Positions 46,230-55,723 of a stretch of DNA of 64,000 bases are shown one piece after another. The notes below the pieces were generated by a model, which made no database searches, had not been told where the DNA came from, and saw only the letters and a program-made list of their open reading frames with translations. The translations under genes were made by a program, and so were the position numbers. Every line of letters begins with the position of its first letter. Position 1 is the first letter of the stretch. The DNA is from Oscillospiraceae bacterium (GTDB lineage Bacteria; Bacillota; Clostridia; Oscillospirales; Acutalibacteraceae): assembly GCA_015066595.1 (NCBI GenBank), contig SVNZ01000001.1, positions 124,001 through 188,000 on the forward strand. Direction: 5' to 3'.

Positions 46230-47301
46230 CGTATGTCATAGAATAGAGAATCTTAGAAGTGTTTTACTTGAAGATACTTCTGCTGTATTAATTACTTCTA
46301 ATATAAACAGATACTATTATTCTAACTTTAAGTCTTCTGCTGGTGCTATCTTAGTTACTAAAAACACCGCTACTTTATTAGTCGATTTCAGATATTTTGA
46401 AGTTGCTCAAAAAACTGTAAAAGAGCCACTATCTGTAGTGTGTTATAAAAAGCTTTTTGATGAAATCAATTTAATAATTGATAAAGAAAGTATTAAATCA
46501 GTAATCATCGAAGAAGGTTATGTCACCGTAAATCAGCTTAAAATCTTTGAAGAGTCTATCAAAGCTAATGTTATTCATAGCTTCAATTTGTCTGAGAAAA
46601 TACTTGGTTTTAGAATGATAAAGTCTACCGATGAAATTTCTTTAATTAAAAAAGCACAGGAAATCACTGAGAAAAGCTTTCTTGAAATATTAAATCATAT
46701 CAAAGTAGGTATCACAGAAAGACAGATTGCAATAGAGTTAGAGCATATTATGAAATTAAATGGGGCAGAAGGCTTAGCTTTTGATATTATTTCTGTGGCT
46801 GGTAAGAATACGTCACTTCCACACGGTGTTCCTACTGATAATAAAATCAATAATGGAGATTTCATAACTTTTGATATTGGGAGTGTGTATAACGGATATC
46901 ATTCGGATATGACTCGCACTGTAGCTTTGGGATATGTAACAGATGAGATGCAAGAAGTTTATGATATCGTATTAAACGCACATCACCTTGCTTCAAAAGC
47001 GATCTTTAAGGGAAACACTTGTGCTGATGTTGATAACGCAGCACGTGGTTATATTATTTCTATGGGTTATGGTGAGTTTTTTGGCCACTCAACAGGGCAT
47101 GGTGTTGGACTTGAAATCCACGAAAAACCCACTGTTTATTGTTTGAATAACGAGGTGTTAAAACCTGGTATGGTCATTACTGATGAGCCAGGCATCTATC
47201 TACCTGATAAATTTGGTGTAAGAATTGAAGATATGTATCTTGTTACTGACAATGGATATGAAGATTTAGCTCATATAAATAAAGAGCTAATAATTCTTTA
47301 A
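46222..47301 (+). CDS. pepP: M24 family aminopeptidase (Xaa-Pro type)
   Basis: The 359-residue protein has an N-terminal creatinase-like domain (1-125) and a C-terminal pita-bread peptidase domain with the metal ligands in [43 protein letters not shown] and GVRIED. It removes N-terminal residues ahead of proline. The ATG lies in the end of aroQ (eight-base overlap) with GAGGTG upstream. Confidence 0.94.
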   Translation: MHSVCHRIENLRSVLLEDTSAVLITSNINRYYYSNFKSSAGAILVTKNTATLLVDFRYFEVAQKTVKEPLSVVCYKKLFDEINLIIDKESIKSVIIEEGYVTVNQLKIFEESIKANVIHSFNLSEKILGFRMIKSTDEISLIKKAQEITEKSFLEILNHIKVGITERQIAIELEHIMKLNGAEGLAFDIISVAGKNTSLPHGVPTDNKINNGDFITFDIGSVYNGYHSDMTRTVALGYVTDEMQEVYDIVLNAHHLASKAIFKGNTCADVDNAARGYIISMGYGEFFGHSTGHGVGLEIHEKPTVYCLNNEVLKPGMVITDEPGIYLPDKFGVRIEDMYLVTDNGYEDLAHINKELIIL

Positions 47302-47307
47302 AACCTA

Positions 47308-47336
47308 TTGATTTTTCTTGTATATATCTGTATAAT
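47308..47336 (+). promoter_or_regulatory. efp promoter
   Basis: TTGATT and TATAAT separated by 17 bases, starting six bases after the pepP stop. The efp leader is about 50 bases. Confidence 0.75.
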
Positions 47337-47393
47337 TATATCTGTGAATTTATGAAATTTGCTATTTCAAATACTTTTATGGAGGGAAACACA

Positions 47394-47951
47394 ATGATTT
47401 CTGCAGGTGATTTCAGAAACGGCGTTACATTCGAAATGGATGGTCAGGTTGTTTCTATCATTGAATTTCAGCACGTTAAACCAGGTAAGGGGGCTGCTTT
47501 TGTAAGAACAAAGATCAGAAACGTTATTACTGGTTCTGTTGTTGAAAAAACTTTTAACCCTAATGACAAATATCCAACTGCTTTCATCGAGAGAAAGGAT
47601 ATGGAGTACAGCTACAACGATGGCGATCTCTACTACTTTATGGATACTGAGACATGGGAGCAGGTTCCGATCAATGCTTCTATTCTCGGTGACAACTTCA
47701 AGTTTGTAAAAGAGAATATGTCTTGTAAGGTGCTTTCTTACAAAGGTAACGTATTCGGTGTAGAGCCACCTAACTTTGTTGAGCTTGTTATTACTCAGAC
47801 TGATCCTGGTTTTGCTGGCAATACAGCAACTAACGCTACTAAGCCGGCTACTGTTGAGACTGGTGCTGAGATTAAAGTTCCACTCTTTATCGAAGAGGGC
47901 GAAGTAGTTCAGATCGATACTCGTACTGGCGAGTATCTTGGCAGAGCATAA
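47394..47951 (+). CDS. efp: Elongation factor P
   Basis: EF-P relieves ribosomes stalled at polyproline. The 185-residue, three-domain protein ([20 protein letters not shown]...) has the loop [12 protein letters not shown] with the tip Lys that is modified in other species, and ends [19 protein letters not shown] at 47394 follows GGAGGGA; the ORF-track start is 14 codons early. Confidence 0.97.
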   Translation: MISAGDFRNGVTFEMDGQVVSIIEFQHVKPGKGAAFVRTKIRNVITGSVVEKTFNPNDKYPTAFIERKDMEYSYNDGDLYYFMDTETWEQVPINASILGDNFKFVKENMSCKVLSYKGNVFGVEPPNFVELVITQTDPGFAGNTATNATKPATVETGAEIKVPLFIEEGEVVQIDTRTGEYLGRA

Positions 47952-47963
47952 GGAGTAAATACT

Positions 47964-48437
47964 ATGACTTTATCTGAAAAGATTTCTTATATCAGAGGCT
48001 TAGCTGATGGTCTTGAGCTTGATAACGATAAGAAAGAAGTCAAGGTTTTAAACGCTATTATTGAACTTCTTGACGATATGTCTATCGCTGTTGAGACAAT
48101 GGAAGATCTCTATGATGAGCTTGCAGAGCATGTAGATGCAATCGATGAAGATCTCACAACACTTGAAGATGATTTCTATGATGATTGCGACTGTTGTGAT
48201 TGTGAAGATTGTGATGATGACTGTGATTTTTGCGATTGTTTCGATGAAGACGAGGCTTATTACGAAGTAACTTGTGGTAAGTGTAATGAGCAGATTTGCG
48301 TTTGCGAAGACGTACTTCTCGAAGGTGAGATAGAGTGTCCTAACTGTGGTGAGTTACTTGAATTCGATTTCTCTTGTCTTTGTGATGATGAGTGCGACTG
48401 TGACTGTTGCAGTGGCGACGACGATCTTATGTCTTAA
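47964..48437 (+). CDS. Cys/Asp-rich protein of the CD1247-type (function unknown)
   Basis: The 157-residue acidic protein has a helical N-terminal domain (MTLSEKISYIRGLADGLELD..., about 1-65) seen in proteins encoded next to efp in Clostridia. After it come a very Cys/Asp-rich segment (DCDCCDCEDCDDDCDFCDC, about 73-91), a zinc-ribbon-like block (CGKCNEQICVC ... CPNCGELLEF) and a second Cys/Asp cluster at the C-terminus. GGAG precedes the ATG, 12 bases after efp, so the two share a transcript. Metal binding is likely; the role is unknown. Confidence 0.85.
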   Translation: MTLSEKISYIRGLADGLELDNDKKEVKVLNAIIELLDDMSIAVETMEDLYDELAEHVDAIDEDLTTLEDDFYDDCDCCDCEDCDDDCDFCDCFDEDEAYYEVTCGKCNEQICVCEDVLLEGEIECPNCGELLEFDFSCLCDDECDCDCCSGDDDLMS

Positions 48438-48453
48438 TTTTAATTAACATTTT

Positions 48454-48491
48454 AAACACCTCTCGTGTATTATATCGAGGGGTGTTTTTTT
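48454..48491 (+). terminator. Terminator after the efp unit, overlapping the yunB start
   Basis: AAACACCTCTCG pairs with CGAGGGGTGTTT (one wobble) around a 10-base loop and is followed by TTTT. The right arm contains GAGGGGTG, the only ribosome binding site for the yunB TTG start at 48490. Confidence 0.82.
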
Positions 48492-49137
48492 GCGTACTAA
48501 AAAGAAATGCTCAAAAGCTATGCGTTATTTTAAAAGGACTGTTTTCTGCACACTTTTGTTATTTTTAGCGCTGATAATATTTTTTGAACTTACTGTGAGA
48601 GACAGGCTGGAGCTAGCTATAATTGCTGAGATTAAGACTGTTTCACATACTGCAATAAACAATGCGGTTGAAGATTATTTGAATACAAATTCAGGTATTT
48701 GTGAAAACCTTATGCATATAGATGTCGCTGACAATAAGCAAATTACTTCGATCAGAGAGGATATGTATAATGTTAATTCATTAAAAACACAAGTCAAAAA
48801 TATCTCTCAGCAGTATATTGATGATATGATGCGTGTTGACGGTATAGATGTAAAACTAGGAAACTTTTCAGGGCTTACCATATTATCTGATTTAGGTCCA
48901 TATATTCATTTTAATATTGAATCAACTCCAACAGTGTCTTGTGAGATACTAAGTTCTTTTGAGTCAGCTGGCGTTAATCAAACTTTACATCATATTACGC
49001 TTGAGGTATATGTAGATATATATGTCGGTAATCCTATAAGAATAGAATCCGTTAGCTTTAAAACTAAATATGAGATTTCACAGACTGTTTTAGTTGGTGT
49101 TGTCCCGTCAACTTATGGGATGATATCTAGATATTGA
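48490..49137 (+). CDS. yunB: Sporulation protein YunB
   Basis: The 215-residue protein has one N-terminal membrane segment (about 15-35) and the YunB layout: AIIAEIKTVSHTAINNAVEDYL and the C-terminal VSFKTKYEISQTVLVGVVPSTYG. YunB is needed for spore formation in Bacillus subtilis. The TTG at 48490 lies in the T-run of a terminator whose 3' arm is its ribosome binding site; an ATG at 48520 is the alternative start but lacks a clear signal. It supports a spore-forming ancestry. Confidence 0.88.
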   Translation: MRTKKKCSKAMRYFKRTVFCTLLLFLALIIFFELTVRDRLELAIIAEIKTVSHTAINNAVEDYLNTNSGICENLMHIDVADNKQITSIREDMYNVNSLKTQVKNISQQYIDDMMRVDGIDVKLGNFSGLTILSDLGPYIHFNIESTPTVSCEILSSFESAGVNQTLHHITLEVYVDIYVGNPIRIESVSFKTKYEISQTVLVGVVPSTYGMISRY

Positions 49138-49188
49138 TGTGAATTTATGAATTTAATGTAAAATACCGCAATATAATGTTGAAACCTA

Positions 49189-49217
49189 TTGAAATCTATT
49201 GTGTGTTATGATAAAAT
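49189..49217 (+). promoter_or_regulatory. miaB operon promoter
   Basis: TTGAAA and TAAAAT separated by 17 bases, about 35 bases upstream of the miaB start. Confidence 0.65.
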
Positions 49218-49251
49218 ACTAAAGATAATACATAATTAGGGGGATAATGTC

Positions 49252-50670
49252 TTGCCGAGTGATAAAATGGCAGAAAATAAAGCAATATCTCAAAATGAAT
49301 ATCTTAGTCTTTCTTCGGAAATTATGAGTGTTCGAAAACGTGGGGAAGTACCGTTAGCTTATGTTAGAACATACGGTTGTCAGCAAAATGTTGCTGATAG
49401 CGAAAGAATCAAAGGTATGCTTGATAAAGCCGGCTTTTCATTCACAGAAAGCGTCGATGATGCTGACTTCATACTTTTCAATACCTGTGCTGTCAGAGAA
49501 CACGCTGAGGATAGAGTTTTCGGTAATGTGGGCGCACTAAAGAATATAAAACGTAAGCACCCATCAGTAATTATCGCATTGTGTGGTTGTATGATGGAGC
49601 AAGAACACGTTGCTAAGCGCATACAAGATAGCTTTCCGTTTGTGTCACTTGTGTTTGGTACTAACTGTTTACATGAGTTTCCACGATTGCTATATAACAC
49701 CTTACTATATGGCAAGAGGACTTTTTTGCGTGGTAATACCGATGAAAACGTCTATGAAGGTATTCCAATAAAGAGAGATGGTTTATTTAAAGGTTTTTTA
49801 CCTATTATGTACGGTTGTGACAACTTTTGCTCATACTGTATTGTTCCTTATGTTAGAGGGAGGGAAAAGAGCAGAAGACCTGAAGTTGTTATTAAAGAAG
49901 CAAGAGAGATGATCGAAGCCGGATATAAAGATATATGCCTGCTTGGTCAAAACGTCAATTCTTACGGTAAGGGTCTTGACCCAAGACCAAACTTTTCTAC
50001 ACTTTTAAAAGAAATTGATAAAATCGAAGGTGACTATATCTTACGATTTATGACTTCACATCCAAAAGATTGTACAAAGGAGCTGATTGATACTATTGCC
50101 CAGAGTAAGCATATCAGTCATCATTTGCATTTGCCTTTCCAGTCTGGTTCTAACAGGATTTTAGAGCTTATGAATCGTAGATATACCAGAGAAAAGTATC
50201 TTGACATCATAAATTATGCAAAAGAACGTATTCCTGATCTTTCTTTAACAAGCGATATCATTGTTGGCTTTCCTGGGGAAACTTACGATGATTTTAAAGA
50301 GACACTTTCTCTTATAAAAGAAGTTGAGTTCACATCTCTTTTCACATTCATATATTCCAGAAGAAAAGGTACGCCGGCTGCTACCATGCCTGATGTAGCC
50401 ACTGATGATGAAAAATCAGCCTGGTTCAAAGAACTTTTAAAGACTCAGGAAGAAATTGCAGCTAAAAGATGTGAGAATATGGTGGGCTCAACGCAAAAGG
50501 TTCTAGTTGAAGAAAAAAGTTCTAATAAAGAGGGAATACTATCTGGTAGAACTAATGGTAACATTATTGTTGAATTTGCCGGTGACGAAAGTCTTATCGG
50601 CTCATTTAAAAATATTAAAATAACAAAAGCTCGCAATTGGATATTAAATGGTGAGCTTGTAAAGGAGTAA
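49252..50670 (+). CDS. miaB: tRNA-2-methylthio-N6-dimethylallyladenosine synthase MiaB
   Basis: A radical SAM methylthiotransferase that turns i6A37 into ms2i6A37. The 472-residue protein has the N-terminal cluster domain (RTYGCQQNVADSERI, NTCAVREHAEDR, CGCMMEQE), the radical SAM motif GCDNFCSYCIVPYVRG and a C-terminal TRAM domain. TTG with AGGGGGA seven bases upstream is the start. It shares the operon with miaA, whose product makes its substrate. Confidence 0.96.
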   Translation: MPSDKMAENKAISQNEYLSLSSEIMSVRKRGEVPLAYVRTYGCQQNVADSERIKGMLDKAGFSFTESVDDADFILFNTCAVREHAEDRVFGNVGALKNIKRKHPSVIIALCGCMMEQEHVAKRIQDSFPFVSLVFGTNCLHEFPRLLYNTLLYGKRTFLRGNTDENVYEGIPIKRDGLFKGFLPIMYGCDNFCSYCIVPYVRGREKSRRPEVVIKEAREMIEAGYKDICLLGQNVNSYGKGLDPRPNFSTLLKEIDKIEGDYILRFMTSHPKDCTKELIDTIAQSKHISHHLHLPFQSGSNRILELMNRRYTREKYLDIINYAKERIPDLSLTSDIIVGFPGETYDDFKETLSLIKEVEFTSLFTFIYSRRKGTPAATMPDVATDDEKSAWFKELLKTQEEIAAKRCENMVGSTQKVLVEEKSSNKEGILSGRTNGNIIVEFAGDESLIGSFKNIKITKARNWILNGELVKE

Positions 50671-50675
50671 TAATT

Positions 50676-51080
50676 ATGGATTTAGTAGCACTTGCTAGAC
50701 AGATGGGACATGCTATTCAGGATGAGAAAGCATACAAAGATTTGCAGACAGCAAAAGAAACTGCCGACAATGATAAAGAGCTTCAGGATCTTATCGGTGA
50801 GTTCAACTTAAAGAGAATGGCTATCAATAACGAAGCCTGCAAAGAGGACAGAGACGAAGAAAAACTCAGAACTCTTAACACTGAAATGCGTGATCTCTAT
50901 ACAAAGATTATGCAAAATGAAAATATGCTGGCTTATAATAACGCAAAGACTGATCTTGACACGATTTTACAGCGTGTACTTGCTATAATCACACAGTCAG
51001 CAGAAGGCGAAGATCCAGATACTACTGATTTTTCTGCTTCATGCACACACGACTGTTCTACTTGTGGTGGTTGTCACTAA
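50676..51080 (+). CDS. YlbF/YmcA (RicF/RicA) family protein with Cys-rich tail
   Basis: The 134-residue helical protein (MDLVALARQMGHAIQDEKAYKDL...) belongs to the YlbF/YmcA family, whose Bacillus members form the RicAFT complex that carries iron-sulfur clusters and affects RNA processing and development. After about 110 helical residues it ends in CTHDCSTCGGCH, a plausible metal or cluster ligand set. In B. subtilis ymcA likewise follows miaB (ymcB). The ATG has AAGGAG upstream, five bases after miaB. Confidence 0.88.
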   Translation: MDLVALARQMGHAIQDEKAYKDLQTAKETADNDKELQDLIGEFNLKRMAINNEACKEDRDEEKLRTLNTEMRDLYTKIMQNENMLAYNNAKTDLDTILQRVLAIITQSAEGEDPDTTDFSASCTHDCSTCGGCH

Positions 51081-51114
51081 TTTCTTTAATTTCACGGGTA
51101 AGGAATGAGGGTAA

Positions 51115-53727
51115 ATGGCTGAGCTTTCTCCGATGATGAAGCAATATTTCAGCATAAAAGAAAATAACAAGGACAGTATTTTGTTTTTTAGATTAGGCGA
51201 TTTTTACGAGATGTTTTTTGAAGATGCTAAAGTCGCTTCTAAAGAACTTGAGCTAACCCTAACGGGTCGTGATTGTGGTCAGGAAGAACGTGCACCTATG
51301 TGTGGTGTGCCTTTTCACAGTGCGGAAAATTACATTGCTAGACTTGTATCAAAGGGATATAAAGTCGCTATCTGTGAACAAACTGAAGACCCGTCACAAG
51401 CAAAAGGTATTGTAAAACGTGATATTATTCGAGTTATTACTCCCGGTACTGTTATGGAGAGCTCAATGCTCGATGAAAGTACAAACAACTATATTTGTTG
51501 TGCGTATTCTTCTGATAAGAATATCGGTTTGTGTTTTTGTGATATATCTACGGGGCAACTCAACGTCACTTGCATAGATGCTAAAGATGCTGTATCTGTG
51601 CTTAAAACTCAACTGACTTCTTATGCACCAAAAGAGATTATATTGGGCGGAAAGATCAAGGATAATAGTGATTTGCTTTCTTTCATTAAAGATAAGCTTT
51701 CAAGCTTTGTTTCTTTTGTTGATGAAAATTCGTGTGGCTATCTTGATTGTTCTGATATTGTGCTTTCACAGTTTGGAGTTAAACAGGCTGAAAATATTGC
51801 TGATAATAAAGATGTTATCGTTGCGCTTGGCTCTTTACTCAACTATTTAAAAGAAACACAAAAGACTGGTCTTGAGCGAATAGAGCACATTAATCTGTAT
51901 TATGGCGATCAGTATATGAATCTTGACTATAACACTCGCAGAAATCTTGAACTCACACAGACTATGCGAACAAAAGAGAAGAAACACAGCTTGCTGTGGG
52001 TGTTGGATAATACAAAAACAGCCATGGGTAAGCGTATGATTCGTTCGTGGGTGGAGCACCCATTGATGAATGTTGCTCATATTTTGAAACGCCAGAACGC
52101 TGTTGAAGAACTGGTGAATAACACTGTTAAACGCCTCGAGCTTTCTGCTATGCTTGTTGGAATATTTGATATTGAGCGTCTTATGACTCGAATTGTGTAT
52201 GGCTCAGCTAATGCACGAGAGCTACGCTCATTATGCGCAGCACTTTCTAATTTACCAAAGTTGCACGATGAGCTTTCAGATTCTGAGTCTAATTATTTGC
52301 GTGAATTATATAATGAACTTGATGCGCTGGATGATATCAAAGAACTCATAGACAGTGCTATTGTTGAAGAGCCGCCGTTTTCTGTTAGAGAAGGTGGTAT
52401 GATTAAGAGTGGTTATTCTGAAGAACTCGATGTTTTAAGTGGTGATATGAATAACTCAACATCACTTCTAACTAAAATCGAGCTTGAACAAAAAGAATTA
52501 ACTGGTATTCCAAAACTTAAAGTCGGTTATAACAGAGTATTTGGATATTATATCGAGGTCACTAACTCGTATAAAGAGTTGGTACCTGAAAATTACATAA
52601 GAAAACAAACTCTTGCTAACTGCGAGAGATACATAACACCTGAGCTCAAGGAGCTTGAAGGTAGAATTCTTGGTGCAAAAGACAGAGCCATTGCTCTTGA
52701 GTATGCACTGTTTGATGCTGTCAGAAAGAAAGTTGCTGAAAACTTAAATAGGATCGAAAAATCAGCACATGCTGTTGCAGTGCTTGATACTTTAGTTTCT
52801 CTAGCTAATGTTGCTTCATCGAACAGATATGTGAAACCTGAAGTGAACCTTTCTAGTGTTATCAGGATGAAAGACTGTAGACATCCTGTTGTAGAAGCGT
52901 TACTCGACACAACACCTTTTGTTCCAAACGATGTATATTTAGATAATGATGCTAACCGTGTCGCTATTATTACCGGTCCTAATATGGCTGGTAAGTCAAC
53001 ATATATGAGACAAGTTGCACTTATCGTTCTTATGGCTCAGATGGGTAGCTTCGTTCCAGCGTCTTACGCCGAAATCGGTATTGTTGATAGTATTTTTACA
53101 CGTGTTGGTGCATCTGATGATTTGGCATCTGGTCAGTCAACTTTTATGGTTGAGATGAACGAGGTAGCTAATATTATCAAAAACGCTACTAAAAAGAGCT
53201 TGCTTATACTAGATGAGATTGGTAGAGGTACATCGACTTATGATGGCATGAGTATCGCACGTGCTGTATTGGAGTTTGTAGCAGATAAAAAGCGTCTTGG
53301 TGCAAAAGCGCTTTTTGCTACACATTATCATGAGCTTACTGTTCTTGAACAGATTATCGAAGGTGTCAAGAACTATAACATTGCTGTTAAAAAACGTGGC
53401 GATGATATTACTTTTTTACGTCGAATTGTTCCTGGTGGAGCTGACGACAGCTATGGTATTGAAGTTGCAAAGCTCGCTGGTATTCCTGATTCGGTTATTC
53501 TAAGAGCCAAAGAAATACTTAAGGATCTTGTTTTTGAGAATAGTGGAACTAGCAAAAATGTATTATCTGTAAGCACAGAACCTGATATATCTCAACTTGA
53601 ACAACTGTCGCTTATTCCAAATAGCAATAATGCTATTGCTGAAAAACTAAAAGGCATTGATCTTAATACGCTTACACCTATTGAAGCGATGAATTTATTA
53701 TATGAACTTAAAAATATGACAGAGTAA
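51115..53727 (+). CDS. mutS: DNA mismatch repair protein MutS
   Basis: MutS recognises mismatches. The 870-residue protein has the mismatch-binding FFRLGDFYEMFFEDA (Phe-x-Glu), core and clamp domains, and the ATPase with GPNMAGKSTYMRQ, DEIGRGTSTYDGMSIA and ATHYHEL. GAGGGTAA precedes the ATG. mutL follows after 16 bases. Confidence 0.98.
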   Translation: MAELSPMMKQYFSIKENNKDSILFFRLGDFYEMFFEDAKVASKELELTLTGRDCGQEERAPMCGVPFHSAENYIARLVSKGYKVAICEQTEDPSQAKGIVKRDIIRVITPGTVMESSMLDESTNNYICCAYSSDKNIGLCFCDISTGQLNVTCIDAKDAVSVLKTQLTSYAPKEIILGGKIKDNSDLLSFIKDKLSSFVSFVDENSCGYLDCSDIVLSQFGVKQAENIADNKDVIVALGSLLNYLKETQKTGLERIEHINLYYGDQYMNLDYNTRRNLELTQTMRTKEKKHSLLWVLDNTKTAMGKRMIRSWVEHPLMNVAHILKRQNAVEELVNNTVKRLELSAMLVGIFDIERLMTRIVYGSANARELRSLCAALSNLPKLHDELSDSESNYLRELYNELDALDDIKELIDSAIVEEPPFSVREGGMIKSGYSEELDVLSGDMNNSTSLLTKIELEQKELTGIPKLKVGYNRVFGYYIEVTNSYKELVPENYIRKQTLANCERYITPELKELEGRILGAKDRAIALEYALFDAVRKKVAENLNRIEKSAHAVAVLDTLVSLANVASSNRYVKPEVNLSSVIRMKDCRHPVVEALLDTTPFVPNDVYLDNDANRVAIITGPNMAGKSTYMRQVALIVLMAQMGSFVPASYAEIGIVDSIFTRVGASDDLASGQSTFMVEMNEVANIIKNATKKSLLILDEIGRGTSTYDGMSIARAVLEFVADKKRLGAKALFATHYHELTVLEQIIEGVKNYNIAVKKRGDDITFLRRIVPGGADDSYGIEVAKLAGIPDSVILRAKEILKDLVFENSGTSKNVLSVSTEPDISQLEQLSLIPNSNNAIAEKLKGIDLNTLTPIEAMNLLYELKNMTE

Positions 53728-53743
53728 TTGGAGGTGAACGCAT

Positions 53744-55723
53744 ATGGGTAGAATTAACGTTTTAGATAAACATGTAGCTGAACTTATAGCAGCAGGCGAG
53801 GTTGTAGAACGCCCGTCATCAGTTATTAAAGAGCTTGTCGAAAACTCTATTGATGCCGGTGCAACGGCTATTACTGTTGAGATTAAAAATGGTGGTACTA
53901 CCTTTATGCGTGTTGCCGACAATGGTTGTGGTATCATGAGAGAAGATATCAAAGTAGCTTTTCTCAGACACGCTACAAGTAAGGTTAAATTAGAAAACGA
54001 CCTTGACTCTATATCTACTTTAGGCTTTAGAGGAGAAGCTTTAGCGTCTATCTCGGCTGTATCTCACCTTGAACTTATCACTAAATCTGACGTTGAAGAA
54101 ATCGGCACCAGATATGTGATTTCTGGAGGGGAGGAAGTGTCGCTGAGCGATGCTGGTTGTCCTAATGGCACTACATTTATCATCAGAGATTTGTTTTATA
54201 ATATTCCTGCTCGTATGAAGTTTTTGAAAACTGATGTTGGTGAAGGCAATGCTGTTTCTAATGTTATAGATAAGATTGCGTTATCGCATCCTAATGTTGC
54301 TATTACATATATCAAAGATTCTAAGCAAGTATTAAAAACTTCTGGTGATGGTAAACTCCTTTCTGCTATTTATTCAGTATATGGCAGAGATTTTGCGAGC
54401 ACTTTGATTCCTGTTGATTATGATCTTAATGGTATCACTGTAAAAGGGTATGTTTCAAAGCCTCAGTATGCAAGACCTAACCGTAATATGCAGAATTTCT
54501 TTATAAACGGGCGTTTTGTTAAGAGTGGCACTGCTATGGCAGCTGTGGCTGAAGCATGCAAAGGCTCTGTTATGGTAGGCAAGTTTGCTTCATGTGTTTT
54601 AAATATTAATATTGATTTTGAAGCAGTTGATGTTAATGTGCATCCTGCGAAGATAGAAGTGCGTTTTGTTAATGAAAGGCCTGTTTTTGATGCAATATAT
54701 CACGCTATAAAATCCGCATTAAATATAGGTGACACACGTAAAAACGCTGTTCTTGGTTCACACAATACGGTTCAAAAAAAGGTGAACCCGTTTGAGCTTG
54801 CACAAAAAGCTTTTAGAGAGCGTGATGAACACAAGAAAGCCCAAAGTATTGTTATTGAAAAATTGGATAAGAAAGTTGATAGCAATCCTTTCAAGCTTTT
54901 AGATGAACCTATTGTTACAAAACCAGCAAAGCCGATTTCTTTTTCACAAAAAGTTGCTGATTCATCTAACACGCTTGATATTTATTCAAAGTCGGCTGTT
55001 AAGCACGAAGTGAAAGTTGAAAAGTTTGTTGAAGAGCAAAAGATAGAGGTTTCTACGCCTTTTGAAACTACTTTAAAAAAAGAAATCACGGTTGCAGATG
55101 TTACGGAGAAAAAAATCGAGACTGACATAAAACCACTTATTGATGTTAGCGAAGATTCCTACAGATATATTGGAGAAGCTTTTAAGACATATATCATTAT
55201 TGAAAAAAATTCAAAAGAACTTATATTGATAGACAAACATGCAGCTCACGAGCGTATTATTTATGAAAAATTAAAAGAGGAAAAAGGTTCTGGTTATTCA
55301 CAGTTATTATTAGAACCTATTTCTGTTACTTTAAATAAAATCGATTATAACAGCGTAATTAACAATATCGACCTGTTTAATGAATCCGGATTTGATGTTG
55401 AGGATTTTGGCGATGGAGTTGTGCTTGTTAGAAGTGCTCCTCAGTACCTTGAAAAAGAAGATATTGAACAGACGATTGTTGAAATGTCCGGTTACTTGAC
55501 TGAGAATAAAAAAAGTATAAAAACAGAACAAATGGACTGGATATTTCATAACGTTTCTTGCAGATCAGCTATAAAAGCCGGAAATATCAGTACGGATCTT
55601 GAACTTATTGACCTTGCTAAAAAGGTTGAGAGTGATAGTTCGCTTAGATATTGTCCGCACGGTAGACCTCTTTGTATTGTTATTAAGAAGCACGAAATAG
55701 AAAAACAGTTTGGTAGGGTATGA
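53744..55723 (+). CDS. mutL: DNA mismatch repair protein MutL
   Basis: The 659-residue protein has the GHKL ATPase domain (VVERPSSVIKELVENSIDAG, DNGCGI, LGFRGEALASIS), a transducer domain, a lysine/glutamate-rich linker (about 345-470) and a C-terminal endonuclease domain with DKHAAHERIIYEKL and CPHGRPL. These motifs indicate the nicking type of MutL used by bacteria without MutH. It overlaps miaA (ATGA). Confidence 0.97.
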   Translation: MGRINVLDKHVAELIAAGEVVERPSSVIKELVENSIDAGATAITVEIKNGGTTFMRVADNGCGIMREDIKVAFLRHATSKVKLENDLDSISTLGFRGEALASISAVSHLELITKSDVEEIGTRYVISGGEEVSLSDAGCPNGTTFIIRDLFYNIPARMKFLKTDVGEGNAVSNVIDKIALSHPNVAITYIKDSKQVLKTSGDGKLLSAIYSVYGRDFASTLIPVDYDLNGITVKGYVSKPQYARPNRNMQNFFINGRFVKSGTAMAAVAEACKGSVMVGKFASCVLNINIDFEAVDVNVHPAKIEVRFVNERPVFDAIYHAIKSALNIGDTRKNAVLGSHNTVQKKVNPFELAQKAFRERDEHKKAQSIVIEKLDKKVDSNPFKLLDEPIVTKPAKPISFSQKVADSSNTLDIYSKSAVKHEVKVEKFVEEQKIEVSTPFETTLKKEITVADVTEKKIETDIKPLIDVSEDSYRYIGEAFKTYIIIEKNSKELILIDKHAAHERIIYEKLKEEKGSGYSQLLLEPISVTLNKIDYNSVINNIDLFNESGFDVEDFGDGVVLVRSAPQYLEKEDIEQTIVEMSGYLTENKKSIKTEQMDWIFHNVSCRSAIKAGNISTDLELIDLAKKVESDSSLRYCPHGRPLCIVIKKHEIEKQFGRV

